Origin: an uncultured bacterium
GTDB taxonomy: Bacteria > Cyanobacteriota > Vampirovibrionia > Gastranaerophilales > Gastranaerophilaceae
Reading direction: 5' to 3'
Length of the DNA: 5,334 nucleotides
NCBI GenBank assembly: GCA_948888345.1
Contig: CAQTPN010000025.1
Coordinates: 4,557-9,890, forward strand
The stretch's first letter is position 1, and each line of letters opens with the position of its first letter. The notes under the pieces were generated by a model, which did not search any database, was not told where the DNA came from, and was given only the letters and a program-made list of their open reading frames with translations. Positions 1 to 4,422 of this stretch are shown here, one piece after another. The translations under genes and the position numbers were made by a program.

Positions 1-1289
1 TGGAATACGAATTATTAAAAAGTCAAAAAAAATTTTTGGAAATTCCGCATGGGTACGATTTAGATGTGTGTGTTTATCAGGGAGGTTTTGGCTCAGGTAA
101 AACGTGGGCAGGGTCGCTGCTTGGGGTGCTGCTCGCGTTAAAATTTCCCGGAATTGTGGGACTTGTCGGCGCACAGACTTACTCTCTTGTTAGGGACACA
201 ACGCTTTCCACGTATTTTGAACATCTGGAAAATTTTGGAATGCGGGAAGGCAAGGAGTATTTTTTTAACAAATCTACACAAAAATTAGAATTTAAAAATG
301 GTTCTGTAATTTTGTTTCGACATTTTGATGAGCCAAACAAGCTGAAATCACTGAATTTGGGCTTTGTTGAGATAGAGGAAATGAGCGATATACCTTATTC
401 TACGTTTAAAATGCTTCTCGGGCGGATGCGCCAACGCATCCGCCCAGACTGGAAAGCCTTTAAATACAGGGTTTTCGGCCATACTAACCCTGAAAATCAA
501 AAGGGATGGGTGTATAAAACATTTGTATCCTCTAAATTACCTAATTTTAGGCTAATTCAGGCACCATCAACCGAAAATATCCATTTGCCAAAAACCTACC
601 TTGAAAATATGAAAAATTTATATGACGAAAATTACTATAAAATCAATGTTTTAGGGCAATTTGACGATTCAAAAAATAATCTTGTAGTGAAAAATTTTGA
701 TGCAAAAAATCTTAAAGAACTCCTCTACAGGCGGGATTTACCCCTGCATATCAGCTGTGACTTCAATGTAGACCCGATGTGCTGGACATTAGGGTATAAA
801 GATTCAGAGAGGGCCTACTTTATAGATGAAATAGTTCTTGAAAACACAACAACAGTGTTGACTTGCGAGGAATTTGGACGGAGATACAGCGGACATCGCG
901 GCAGAATAATAATTAACGGGGATGCATCCGGCGATAATCGTTCTTGCACAAGCGAATACACGAATTACATTTTGATGAAACGCTGTTTTTCAAATCTGGG
1001 CTTTAGGTCTGTAGATATTGAAATTAGGCCCTTTAACCCCCCAATTAAAAACCGCATCAGTGCTTTTAACTGCCTCGTAAAAAGCCAGAATGGCAAGCGC
1101 AGACTGTTTATTGACCCGAAATGCCGGAAATTATTGTATAATATTGAAAATTTAAAATACCGGGAAGGCACATCAATGCTGGATTTACCGGCATATTCCA
1201 CGATACGGCAAAATCCGGAAACAAAATTTTTAGGCCACCCCTTTGATGCTGCAAGTTACCTTGTAGAATATTATTTCCCGATTACATAG
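1..1289 (+). CDS. terL: Phage terminase large subunit (ATPase/nuclease), start codon cut by window edge
   Basis: This is the motor of DNA packaging: it cuts concatemeric phage DNA and pumps it into the prohead through the portal. The frame is open to the left edge. Bases 1-2 are TG, followed in frame by EYELLKSQKKFLEIPHG, so the start is probably an NTG codon with its first base just outside the window. That gives about 429 aa, normal for the family. The internal TTG at 36 is not a convincing start. Numbered from the inferred start, Walker A (GGFGSGKT) is at about 28-35, Walker B (LGFVEIEE) at 120-127, and the coupling motif GHTNP at 160-164. The RNase H-like nuclease acidic residues are in CDFNVDP (about 253-259), GDASG (about 307-311) and HPFDAASY (about 413-420). 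All key motifs are present, so the enzyme looks intact. No small terminase, portal or capsid gene lies directly downstream, which is unusual. An 11-bp-arm palindrome lies within the gene at 420-445. Confidence 0.95.
   Translation, partial: EYELLKSQKKFLEIPHGYDLDVCVYQGGFGSGKTWAGSLLGVLLALKFPGIVGLVGAQTYSLVRDTTLSTYFEHLENFGMREGKEYFFNKSTQKLEFKNGSVILFRHFDEPNKLKSLNLGFVEIEEMSDIPYSTFKMLLGRMRQRIRPDWKAFKYRVFGHTNPENQKGWVYKTFVSSKLPNFRLIQAPSTENIHLPKTYLENMKNLYDENYYKINVLGQFDDSKNNLVVKNFDAKNLKELLYRRDLPLHISCDFNVDPMCWTLGYKDSERAYFIDEIVLENTTTVLTCEEFGRRYSGHRGRIIINGDASGDNRSCTSEYTNYILMKRCFSNLGFRSVDIEIRPFNPPIKNRISAFNCLVKSQNGKRRLFIDPKCRKLLYNIENLKYREGTSMLDLPAYSTIRQNPETKFLGHPFDAASYLVEYYFPIT
420..445. repeat. GC-rich perfect inverted repeat inside terL
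   Basis: The arms GGGCGGATGCG (420-430) and CGCATCCGCCC (435-445) are perfect reverse complements around a CCAA spacer. Twenty of the 26 bases are G or C, in an otherwise AT-rich gene. It encodes GRMRQRIRP, just after Walker B. In mRNA it would form a very stable tetraloop hairpin. No T-run follows, so it is not an intrinsic terminator. Confidence 0.8.
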
Positions 1290-1330
1290 GTATATAACGC
1301 ACTTGGCATGGGGCTTTAGAAAGATTCTTA

Positions 1331-1355
1331 TAAAAAGTTCATAAAAATTCATAAT
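1331..1355. promoter_or_regulatory. Phased 10-bp repeat over a possible promoter upstream of the small membrane gene
   Basis: Two adjacent 10-mers, taaaaagttc (1331-1340) and ataaaaattc (1341-1350), are followed by ataat. The second differs in one base from the 10-mer ctaaaaattc repeated at 2261-2280 in front of the HTH gene. A possible -10 CATAAT (1350-1355), with a weak -35 TTATAA 16 bp upstream, would put the repeats in the promoter spacer, where a bound protein could repress. The repeat is seen directly; the promoter and operator roles are inferred. Confidence 0.4.
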
Positions 1356-1390
1356 CTGATACTGCAATTAATGTAAAGGAGTAAAAAGTA

Positions 1391-1636
1391 ATGGAAAATT
1401 TACAGGTTTTGATACCTTATTCACCAATAATAACAGTTATTTTAGTCTATTTTATACAAATGAAAATTTTTGTAACTCCGGCAGAGCTTGAAAAGAAACA
1501 CAGAGAAATTCTGCTTGAAGCCGAAAACCGCTTTTCGCCAAGTATAGCGGTTCTTGATTTAAAAGAACAAATTGGGGAAATTAAAGAAAAAATTGATAAA
1601 ATTTATAATTTATTTCTTACTAATAACCAGCAATAG
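1391..1636 (+). CDS. Small single-span membrane protein with C-terminal coiled coil (holin/lysis-accessory-like, unknown function)
   Basis: This 81-aa protein has a hydrophobic N-terminal segment at about residues 7-28 (proline-containing, ending MKIFV), then a charged helical part. The region from TPAELEKKHREILLEAE to DLKEQIGEIKEKIDKIYNLF has the heptad spacing of a coiled coil. The likely form is one membrane anchor with a long helix on one side. The start is supported by AAAGGAG (1375-1381), 9 bases upstream. It sits about 100 bp after terL on the same strand, where tailed phages often keep small lysis or packaging accessory genes. The architecture recalls small holin-associated proteins of the XhlA type, but no diagnostic motif proves this. 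I recall similar small proteins with a VTPxxLEKKHREIL motif in gut phage genomes, without a known function. The gene is very probably real; its role is unassigned. Confidence 0.75.
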   Translation: MENLQVLIPYSPIITVILVYFIQMKIFVTPAELEKKHREILLEAENRFSPSIAVLDLKEQIGEIKEKIDKIYNLFLTNNQQ

Positions 1637-1654
1637 CAGGTGTTACCGGCTATT
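1632..1654. repeat. Stem-loop at the end of the small membrane gene
   Basis: AATAGC (1632-1637) pairs with GCTATT (1649-1654), and GGT (1639-1641) pairs with ACC (1645-1647). There is one A·G mismatch and a 3-base GTT loop. The hairpin overlaps the TAG stop. It could stall or protect the rightward transcript, but AAAAATTAAG follows rather than a T-run, so it is not a classical intrinsic terminator. Confidence 0.45.
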
Positions 1655-1682
1655 AAAAATTAAGTAAGTTTTCAAAAACTTA
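1655..1682 (-). terminator. Weak terminator for the minus-strand HTH gene
   Basis: Read on the minus strand, TAAGTTT-TTGA-AAACTTA (1682-1665) forms a 7-bp stem overlapping the stop codon, followed by CTTAATTTTTAATA. The stem has one G-C pair and the T-run is interrupted, so termination would be weak. It lies between two convergent genes, where a terminator is expected. Confidence 0.35.
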
Positions 1683-2231
1683 ATGTTTCTTAAAGATATT
1701 TAAAAAGGATTTTTGTTCCGCACGAGCTTTAAACGCCTCCAACTGAGCCTTTAGGGAAGTAATTTCAACATCCTTTTTCTTTAATTCAAGATTGAGTTCG
1801 TGATATTTTTCCTGCCAAAATTTTAAATTTTCTTTCTCTTCATTTCTTAAAATTTCCAGCTGCTTAAAGCGGCCGGCATCTACTGCCAGCTCTTCAATTC
1901 TTGAAATTAACCTTAAAGTTACATCCTGAGAGCTTTTTTGCGGCTCTTCAATGCCGGTATTTTCAAGAATTTCCGCATTTATTACAGGAGTTTCCTGCTG
2001 ATTATCTTCCATTGTATTTTTTTGTAAAACCTGCTTTGCAACCTTATTCCGGCGTGATTTTAAATTAAAATTTCTAATTTCATCCGCCTCTTTCTTGGAA
2101 ATTACAATAACCTTTCCTCCAGGGGTTTCTGCAGATTGCAATTTTCCTTTATCAATCCAGGAATAAACCGAAGATTGGCTTAAAAGCAGTAAATCCTGCG
2201 CTTCTTGAATTGTCAGCTTTAATTCATCCAT
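1680..2231 (-). CDS. Excisionase/MerR-like HTH protein with long coiled coil (possible partition, replication-accessory or repressor protein)
   Basis: The protein is 183 aa. Residues 5-52 form a compact helix-turn-helix of the HTH_17/MerR-excisionase type: LTIQEAQDLLLLSQSSVYSWIDKGKL, a short basic hairpin with PGGKVIVI, then KKEADEI. A polar linker follows (about 55-103). Residues 104-174 are strongly predicted coiled coil (EEKENLKFWQEKYHELNLEL and onward), and the protein ends in the amphipathic basic tail SFLNIFKKH. The start at 2231 has AGGA 7 bases upstream. HTH plus coiled coil plus basic tail recalls Bacillus RacA (about 184 aa) and HTH/coiled-coil proteins encoded beside rep genes in Firmicutes theta plasmids. 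This is similarity of architecture, not proven homology. It is transcribed divergently from the initiator gene across a shared control region, which fits a role in replication control, partition or lysogeny. A plain transcriptional repressor is the main alternative. Confidence 0.75.
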   Translation of the reverse strand: MDELKLTIQEAQDLLLLSQSSVYSWIDKGKLQSAETPGGKVIVISKKEADEIRNFNLKSRRNKVAKQVLQKNTMEDNQQETPVINAEILENTGIEEPQKSSQDVTLRLISRIEELAVDAGRFKQLEILRNEEKENLKFWQEKYHELNLELKKKDVEITSLKAQLEAFKARAEQKSFLNIFKKH

Positions 2232-2240
2232 TTTTCATTC

Positions 2241-2290
2241 CTATATATTCTTAATGTTTCCTAAAAATTCCTAAAAATTCTTGAATTTTA
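2241..2290. repeat. Helically phased 10-bp repeats upstream of the HTH gene
   Basis: Successive 10-base units are ctatatattc, ttaatgtttc, ctaaaaattc, ctaaaaattc and the divergent ttgaatttta. Two are identical (2261-2270, 2271-2280). A-tracts recurring each helical turn suggest bent DNA or a cooperative binding site on one face. They lie between the inferred minus-strand promoter and the HTH start codon, as expected for an autoregulatory operator. The same 10-mer, with one change, occurs at 1341-1350. Confidence 0.6.
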
Positions 2291-2315
2291 TGGGAGGAGA
2301 TTTTGGAATACCCCC

Positions 2316-2344
2316 TTGACAAAGATTGTAGCATGGAATAACAT
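2316..2344 (+). promoter_or_regulatory. Rightward sigma70-type promoter
   Basis: A perfect -35 TTGACA (2316-2321), a 17-bp spacer and TAACAT (2339-2344, 4 of 6 to TATAAT). Transcription would start near 2351, giving a leader that runs toward the initiator gene and meets the terminator hairpin at 2614-2646. This is the best sigma70 match I found in the window. Confidence 0.6.
2325..2333 (-). promoter_or_regulatory. Leftward extended -10 promoter for the HTH/coiled-coil gene
   Basis: On the minus strand this reads TGCTACAAT: an extended -10 TGn followed by TACAAT (5 of 6). No good -35 is visible, which extended -10 promoters tolerate. The start point would be near 2318, giving a leader of about 87 nt that includes the phased repeats. 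The element lies between the -35 and -10 of the rightward promoter, so the two should exclude each other. Confidence 0.45.
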
Positions 2345-2350
2345 TTGAAA

Positions 2351-2646
2351 GAATAGTATGTGAAGAGACGTGAAGCAATACGTTTTTTCATTTTAGGAAA
2401 TAATAGGGGGTTGAAGAATAAAAGAACTGCAATGATGAATTAAGGCCGGTGGATAAAGTATTGTATTGGCCCTTTATAAGGTTTAGTATTAAAAATATTG
2501 CAAAGAGGAGCAGATAAAAAGAAAAGTGCTCCAAACGAAGCACTCACACTACTTCTGATATTATATCACATTCGTTGAATTTTGCAAGCATTTTTTGTGC
2601 TGGTTTTTTGGCCGCAAAAGCCCGTTGCAGCGGGTGTTTTGTTTTT
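2351..2646 (+). other. Structured non-coding leader with overlapping alternative stems (possible attenuator or small RNA)
   Basis: No credible gene lies here; the ATGs are followed by stops within a few codons. Several 6-bp stems are mutually exclusive. GGAGCA (2507-2512) pairs with TGCTCC (2527-2532). AGTGCT (2525-2530) pairs with AGCACT (2539-2544). AACGAA (2534-2539) pairs with TTCGTT (2571-2576). GTGCT (2597-2601) can also pair with AGCAC (2539-2543). They precede an intrinsic terminator. The layout fits either an attenuated leader of the initiator gene or a terminated regulatory RNA of about 300 nt. Both are inferences from pairing alone. Confidence 0.35.
2614..2646 (+). terminator. Rho-independent terminator upstream of the initiator gene
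   Basis: The left arm 2614-2624 (GCAAAAGCCCG) pairs with 2631-2642, with one bulged G at 2636, two G·U pairs and a TTGCAG loop. TTTTT (2642-2646) and ATATTTATT follow. This is a good rightward terminator about 100 bp before the initiator ATG. Transcripts from the promoter at 2316 must read through it to express that gene, unless a second promoter lies after it; TTGCAG (2675-2680) with GAAAAT (2698-2703) is a weak candidate. Confidence 0.6.
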
Positions 2647-2732
2647 ATATTTATTGTATCGGTTTAAGTGCCGGTTGCAGATTTTGGATATTTTTTGGAA
2701 AATGTAGCGGAAATCAGGCGGGAAGCCAATTT

Positions 2733-2737
2733 AGGAG
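2733..2737 (+). promoter_or_regulatory. Ribosome binding site that sets the initiator start
   Basis: AGGAG lies 7 bases before ATG 2745. The frame is open further upstream to a TTG at 2595, but that stretch is cysteine- and phenylalanine-rich, overlaps the terminator and has no Shine-Dalgarno site. The shorter start is therefore chosen. Confidence 0.8.
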
Positions 2738-2744
2738 CGATTTT

Positions 2745-3542
2745 ATGAGAAATTTAAAAGTTAGTAATAATACGGGAATTGAGCCCGATAATAAGGTTAT
2801 TGTGCTTAATATAAGCCAATTTGAGCTTACTAAGCTTTTGTATTCAAGCGGTATACTTGCCGAATGCGGGCTTACGCCATCTGCAAAGCTCTTTTTATGG
2901 GCACTTTGCAGCCATTATAACCCGCAAAACAAGACTATGTTTCCATCTCAGCAGACAGTAGCCGCAAAGCTCGGAATTAGCGAAAAATCTGCACAAAGGG
3001 CGGTTAAAGAGCTGAAAAACCACGGTTTAATTGATTATGAGACAAAAAGAGTTAATCATTATGTTTTCGGGCCAAAATTTTTTGAATTGGTCAAAATGTC
3101 CGGTGCGATAGGTCAAAATGTCCCTGCAAAAGGGGGTCAAAATGTCCTACTAAGAAATAAAAAAACAAAAAAAGAACAACACACAGATTTTTCTTTTGGT
3201 TTTAGCGGGGCGGAAAGCAGGAAAACCGCAGGTTTTTCATCTTGCGGATACAAGAAAAACCTGCAAAACAACGACAGCGCAGCTAAAAGAGTTCCAAATT
3301 CAGAAGAGACAAAGAAATTTTTGGAAGAAAGAGAGAAAATCTGCGCTATGAGCTCAAATCCAAAAGAATTTAATCGGGAAGAAGCACTACAGTGGCTTAA
3401 AGGAGTCCCAAAATTCTGGCTGGAAAAGTCTAAAGTTGCAGGATTTTTAATTGAAAAGTACAAATTTAGTGAATTTCAACAAATTTTTAATGAAAAAGGA
3501 AAAGTTCCGCTTTCAAATTTTAATTCAGATTATAAAAGATAG
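2745..3542 (+). CDS. Winged-helix (HTH_36-like) replication initiator candidate with embedded origin
   Basis: From ATG 2745 the protein is 265 aa. Residues 43-107 are a winged helix of the HTH_36 type common in plasmid and phage replication proteins: LTPSAKLFLWALCSHYNP, then FPSQQTVAAKLGISEKSAQRAVKELKNHGLIDYE and a short wing ending NHYVFG. Residues about 135-200 are a basic, low-complexity linker (RNKKTKKEQHTD and onward). Residues 200-265 form a second, helical domain that may contact a helicase or loader; no known motif is visible there. The iterons at 3089-3147 lie at the junction of the DNA-binding domain and the linker, as lambda O binds iterons inside its own gene. This supports an initiator over a simple regulator. 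It is divergent from the HTH/coiled-coil gene. No helicase, primase or helicase-loader gene follows within the window. A transcription factor with this fold remains possible. Confidence 0.75.
   Translation: MRNLKVSNNTGIEPDNKVIVLNISQFELTKLLYSSGILAECGLTPSAKLFLWALCSHYNPQNKTMFPSQQTVAAKLGISEKSAQRAVKELKNHGLIDYETKRVNHYVFGPKFFELVKMSGAIGQNVPAKGGQNVLLRNKKTKKEQHTDFSFGFSGAESRKTAGFSSCGYKKNLQNNDSAAKRVPNSEETKKFLEEREKICAMSSNPKEFNREEALQWLKGVPKFWLEKSKVAGFLIEKYKFSEFQQIFNEKGKVPLSNFNSDYKR
2881..2911. repeat. 8-bp inverted repeat in the winged-helix coding region
   Basis: CTGCAAAG (2881-2888) and CTTTGCAG (2904-2911) are perfect reverse complements 15 bases apart. It may be chance or an mRNA hairpin; no other support is seen. 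Confidence 0.3.
3089..3147. repeat. Three iterons GGTCAAAATGTCC
   Basis: Identical 13-mers lie at 3089-3101, 3111-3123 and 3135-3147, with start-to-start distances of 22 and 24 bp, about two helical turns. Each is nearly palindromic (GGTCA-AAA-TGTCC, 4 of 5 arm pairs). The first copy is read in frame as VKMS and the other two as GQNV, so conservation is at DNA level. I found no further copy in the window. These are likely binding sites of the initiator that surrounds them. Confidence 0.85.
3089..3264. other. Probable replication origin inside the initiator gene (lambda-like)
   Basis: From left to right: three iterons (3089-3147); an A-rich strand-asymmetric stretch (3151-3180, 25 of 30 bases A or T) suited to strand opening; then a perfect 11-bp inverted repeat, GCAGGTTTTTC (3228-3238) and GAAAAACCTGC (3254-3264), which can extend inside as CTTG/CAAG. 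A competing hairpin GAAAACC-GCA-GGTTTTTC overlaps its left arm (3221-3238). Iterons, an AT-rich block and an inverted repeat within the initiator gene are the known parts of the lambda origin in gene O. The function is inferred from this layout. Confidence 0.65.
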
Positions 3543-3790
3543 TTGAAATTAAATTAGATTTTGGAATTTTTTAAAAATTACGGCAAATTATGTGGAAAAT
3601 GCCAGAAAAGCTTATTAACAGGGCGGTAAAGAATAAATAGAATTTTCTAAAAATAAATGTAAAGTAATGTAAAATTTTTTGAGTAAAAAATTTTTTAGAA
3701 ACGCTTAAAAGCTTATTAAAAGAGAATTTCCACCCATTTTTTAAAATTTTTACTTGAGTAATTTTACTCTCTGTACAAAAAAATTTATTT
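3543..3790. other. A/T-tract-rich non-coding region with direct repeats
   Basis: No credible gene. A-tract/T-tract junctions recur: TTTTTTAAAAATT (about 3566), AAAATTTTTT (3671-3680), AAAAAATTTTTT (3685-3696) and TTTTTTAAAATTTTT (about 3737). Such DNA is intrinsically curved and melts easily. A 13-bp direct repeat AAAAGCTTATTAA occurs at 3606-3618 and 3707-3719. GAGTAA-TT-TTACTC (3756-3769) is a perfect-arm inverted repeat just before the promoter at 3791. The region may be an upstream activating or operator region, or a second origin element. Confidence 0.45.
3756..3769. promoter_or_regulatory. Operator-like inverted repeat upstream of the LuxR-operon promoter
   Basis: GAGTAA (3756-3761) and TTACTC (3764-3769) flank TT. 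The site ends about 22 bp upstream of the extended -10 at 3791, where an activator or repressor could sit. GAGTAAAA also occurs at 3681-3688. Its role is inferred from position only. Confidence 0.35.
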
Positions 3791-3799
3791 TGGTATAGT
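3791..3799 (+). promoter_or_regulatory. Extended -10 promoter for the LuxR-tail operon
   Basis: TGGTATAGT combines the TGn extension with TATAGT (5 of 6 to TATAAT). The -35 region (about 3771-3776, CTGTAC) is poor, so activation by a bound factor is plausible. Transcription would start near 3806 and give a leader of about 355 nt before the LuxR-type gene. Confidence 0.45.
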
Positions 3800-3862
3800 A
3801 AAAATATGGTTCGGCAAAAAACAGTCTGCATCTGGAATTAAGACATAAATTGCCGGCAAAAA

Positions 3863-3880
3863 TCAGTTCAATTGAGCTGA
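3863..3880. promoter_or_regulatory. 18-bp near-perfect palindrome, possible operator
   Basis: TCAGTTCAATTGAGCTGA is a palindrome except for one T/G pair. Its 18-bp length is in the range of sites for dimeric GerE-type regulators. It lies in the early leader of the operon that encodes such a protein, so autoregulation is possible but unproven. A 10-bp perfect palindrome TTGCCGGCAA (3850-3859) is adjacent. Confidence 0.4.
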
Positions 3881-3953
3881 ATTAAACAAAAGAAAACAAG
3901 AAGATGCTACATTTAAATGGATTAGATTTAGTTTGCAAGGATTTTAAAACCTC

Positions 3954-3986
3954 AAAAGGCTTTGCTGTAACGATTTTAGCCTTTTT
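3954..3986 (+). terminator. Terminator-like hairpin in the LuxR-operon leader
   Basis: AAAAGGCT (3954-3961) pairs perfectly with AGCCTTTT (3978-3985) across a 16-base loop, and the T-run (3982-3986) is partly inside the right arm. The stem is moderate and the loop large. It could end part of the transcripts from 3791, so read-through or antitermination would set late-gene expression. Confidence 0.45.
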
Positions 3987-4053
3987 GATGCTGTCAGATT
4001 TTTGTTTTTCAAAATTTTCAAAAGAAGCACAATACACACACTACCTGTTTTTT

Positions 4054-4069
4054 GGGGCGATATCGCCCC
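4054..4069. repeat. Perfect 16-bp GC-rich palindrome
   Basis: GGGGCGATATCGCCCC is a perfect palindrome with a six-T run immediately before it and more C's after it. No T-run follows on either strand, so it is not an intrinsic terminator. It could be a protein site or a structure element. Confidence 0.7.
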
Positions 4070-4161
4070 CCTTATCCTTAAAAACAAAGAATAATAGGAT
4101 ATAGAAAGGTTAAAATTCAATAATAGTGCTCATTTAGAGATATGTTGGAAGTGGGGTAAAA

Positions 4162-4419
4162 ATGCAATTGACAAGCAAACAAGAACAAATTTTATCGCTG
4201 GCTGCACGCGGGCTCAAAGATAGGCATATTGCGGATAAAATGGGGCTTTCGGTGCGTACGGTGCAAAATCATCTGGGGCGGATTTACACGAAAAACCATA
4301 CAAATAACAGGGTTGCGGCAATCTTGCTCTATATGAATTCTGAAATTGAAATTGTGGAAAGACACGCACCACAAGGGAAAAAGCGTGTTTTGACAAAAAA
4401 GAAAATTTTGAAGGGATAA
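4162..4419 (+). CDS. Stand-alone LuxR/GerE-type DNA-binding protein
   Basis: The 85-aa protein is almost only a GerE helix-turn-helix. Residues 3-58 follow the family pattern: LTSKQEQILSLAARGLKDRHIADKMGLS, the recognition helix SVRTVQNHLGRIYTK, then NRVAAILLYM. The rest is a basic tail (KKRVLTKKKILKG). There is no receiver or ligand-binding domain, so activity would be set by its amount or by a partner, as in small GerE-like regulators. ATG 4162 has a weak Shine-Dalgarno (GGAAG/GGGG at 4147-4156). The stop is 3 bases before the tail gene, so the two are cotranscribed. A late-gene regulator is the simplest reading. An alternative is a small terminase-like DNA-recognition protein, since no small terminase gene is visible and those also carry HTH folds, but the match is to LuxR. 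Confidence 0.85.
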   Translation: MQLTSKQEQILSLAARGLKDRHIADKMGLSVRTVQNHLGRIYTKNHTNNRVAAILLYMNSEIEIVERHAPQGKKRVLTKKKILKG

Positions 4420-4422
4420 TTG

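Larger units (their letters stand above)
3806..4161 (+). other. Long leader of the LuxR-tail operon
   Basis: This stretch holds two palindromes, a terminator-like hairpin and a GC-rich palindrome (3850-3859, 3863-3880, 3954-3986, 4054-4069). A 66-codon frame at 3904-4104 crosses the last two, has no good Shine-Dalgarno site and an unremarkable composition, so I do not call it a gene. A 5-codon frame (ATG 4142 to TAA 4159) ends two bases before the LuxR start. Confidence 0.4.

Noticed and set aside
965..1201. 78-aa frame on the minus strand inside terL
   Set aside because: It lies wholly within the conserved nuclease domain of terL and has no family features.
1303..1334. TTGGCA with TATAAA as a promoter after terL
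   Set aside because: The 20-bp spacer is too long for a good sigma70 promoter.
2448..2456. DnaA-box-like GGTGGATAA (8 of 9 to the reverse of TTATCCACA)
   Set aside because: A single near match with no partners; too weak to call a DnaA site.
2595..2744. TTG-started N-terminal extension of the initiator
   Set aside because: It overlaps the terminator, has low-quality Cys/Phe-rich sequence and no Shine-Dalgarno; ATG 2745 has AGGAG 7 bases upstream.
3089..3147. CRISPR-like reading of the three 13-mers
   Set aside because: The repeats are far too short, the spacers are 9-11 bp, and they lie in a coding region; iterons fit better.
3137..3463. 108-aa frame on the minus strand
   Set aside because: It is antisense to the initiator linker and C-terminal domain, and its Phe/Ser-rich sequence is typical of the complement of A-rich coding DNA.
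3571..3831. 86-aa frame on the minus strand
   Set aside because: It is Phe/Lys/Ile-rich as expected from A/T tracts, with no Shine-Dalgarno and no domain.
3904..4104. 66-aa frame on the plus strand
   Set aside because: It crosses a terminator-like hairpin and a perfect palindrome, has a poor ribosome site and no recognisable features; it could be real but is unsupported.
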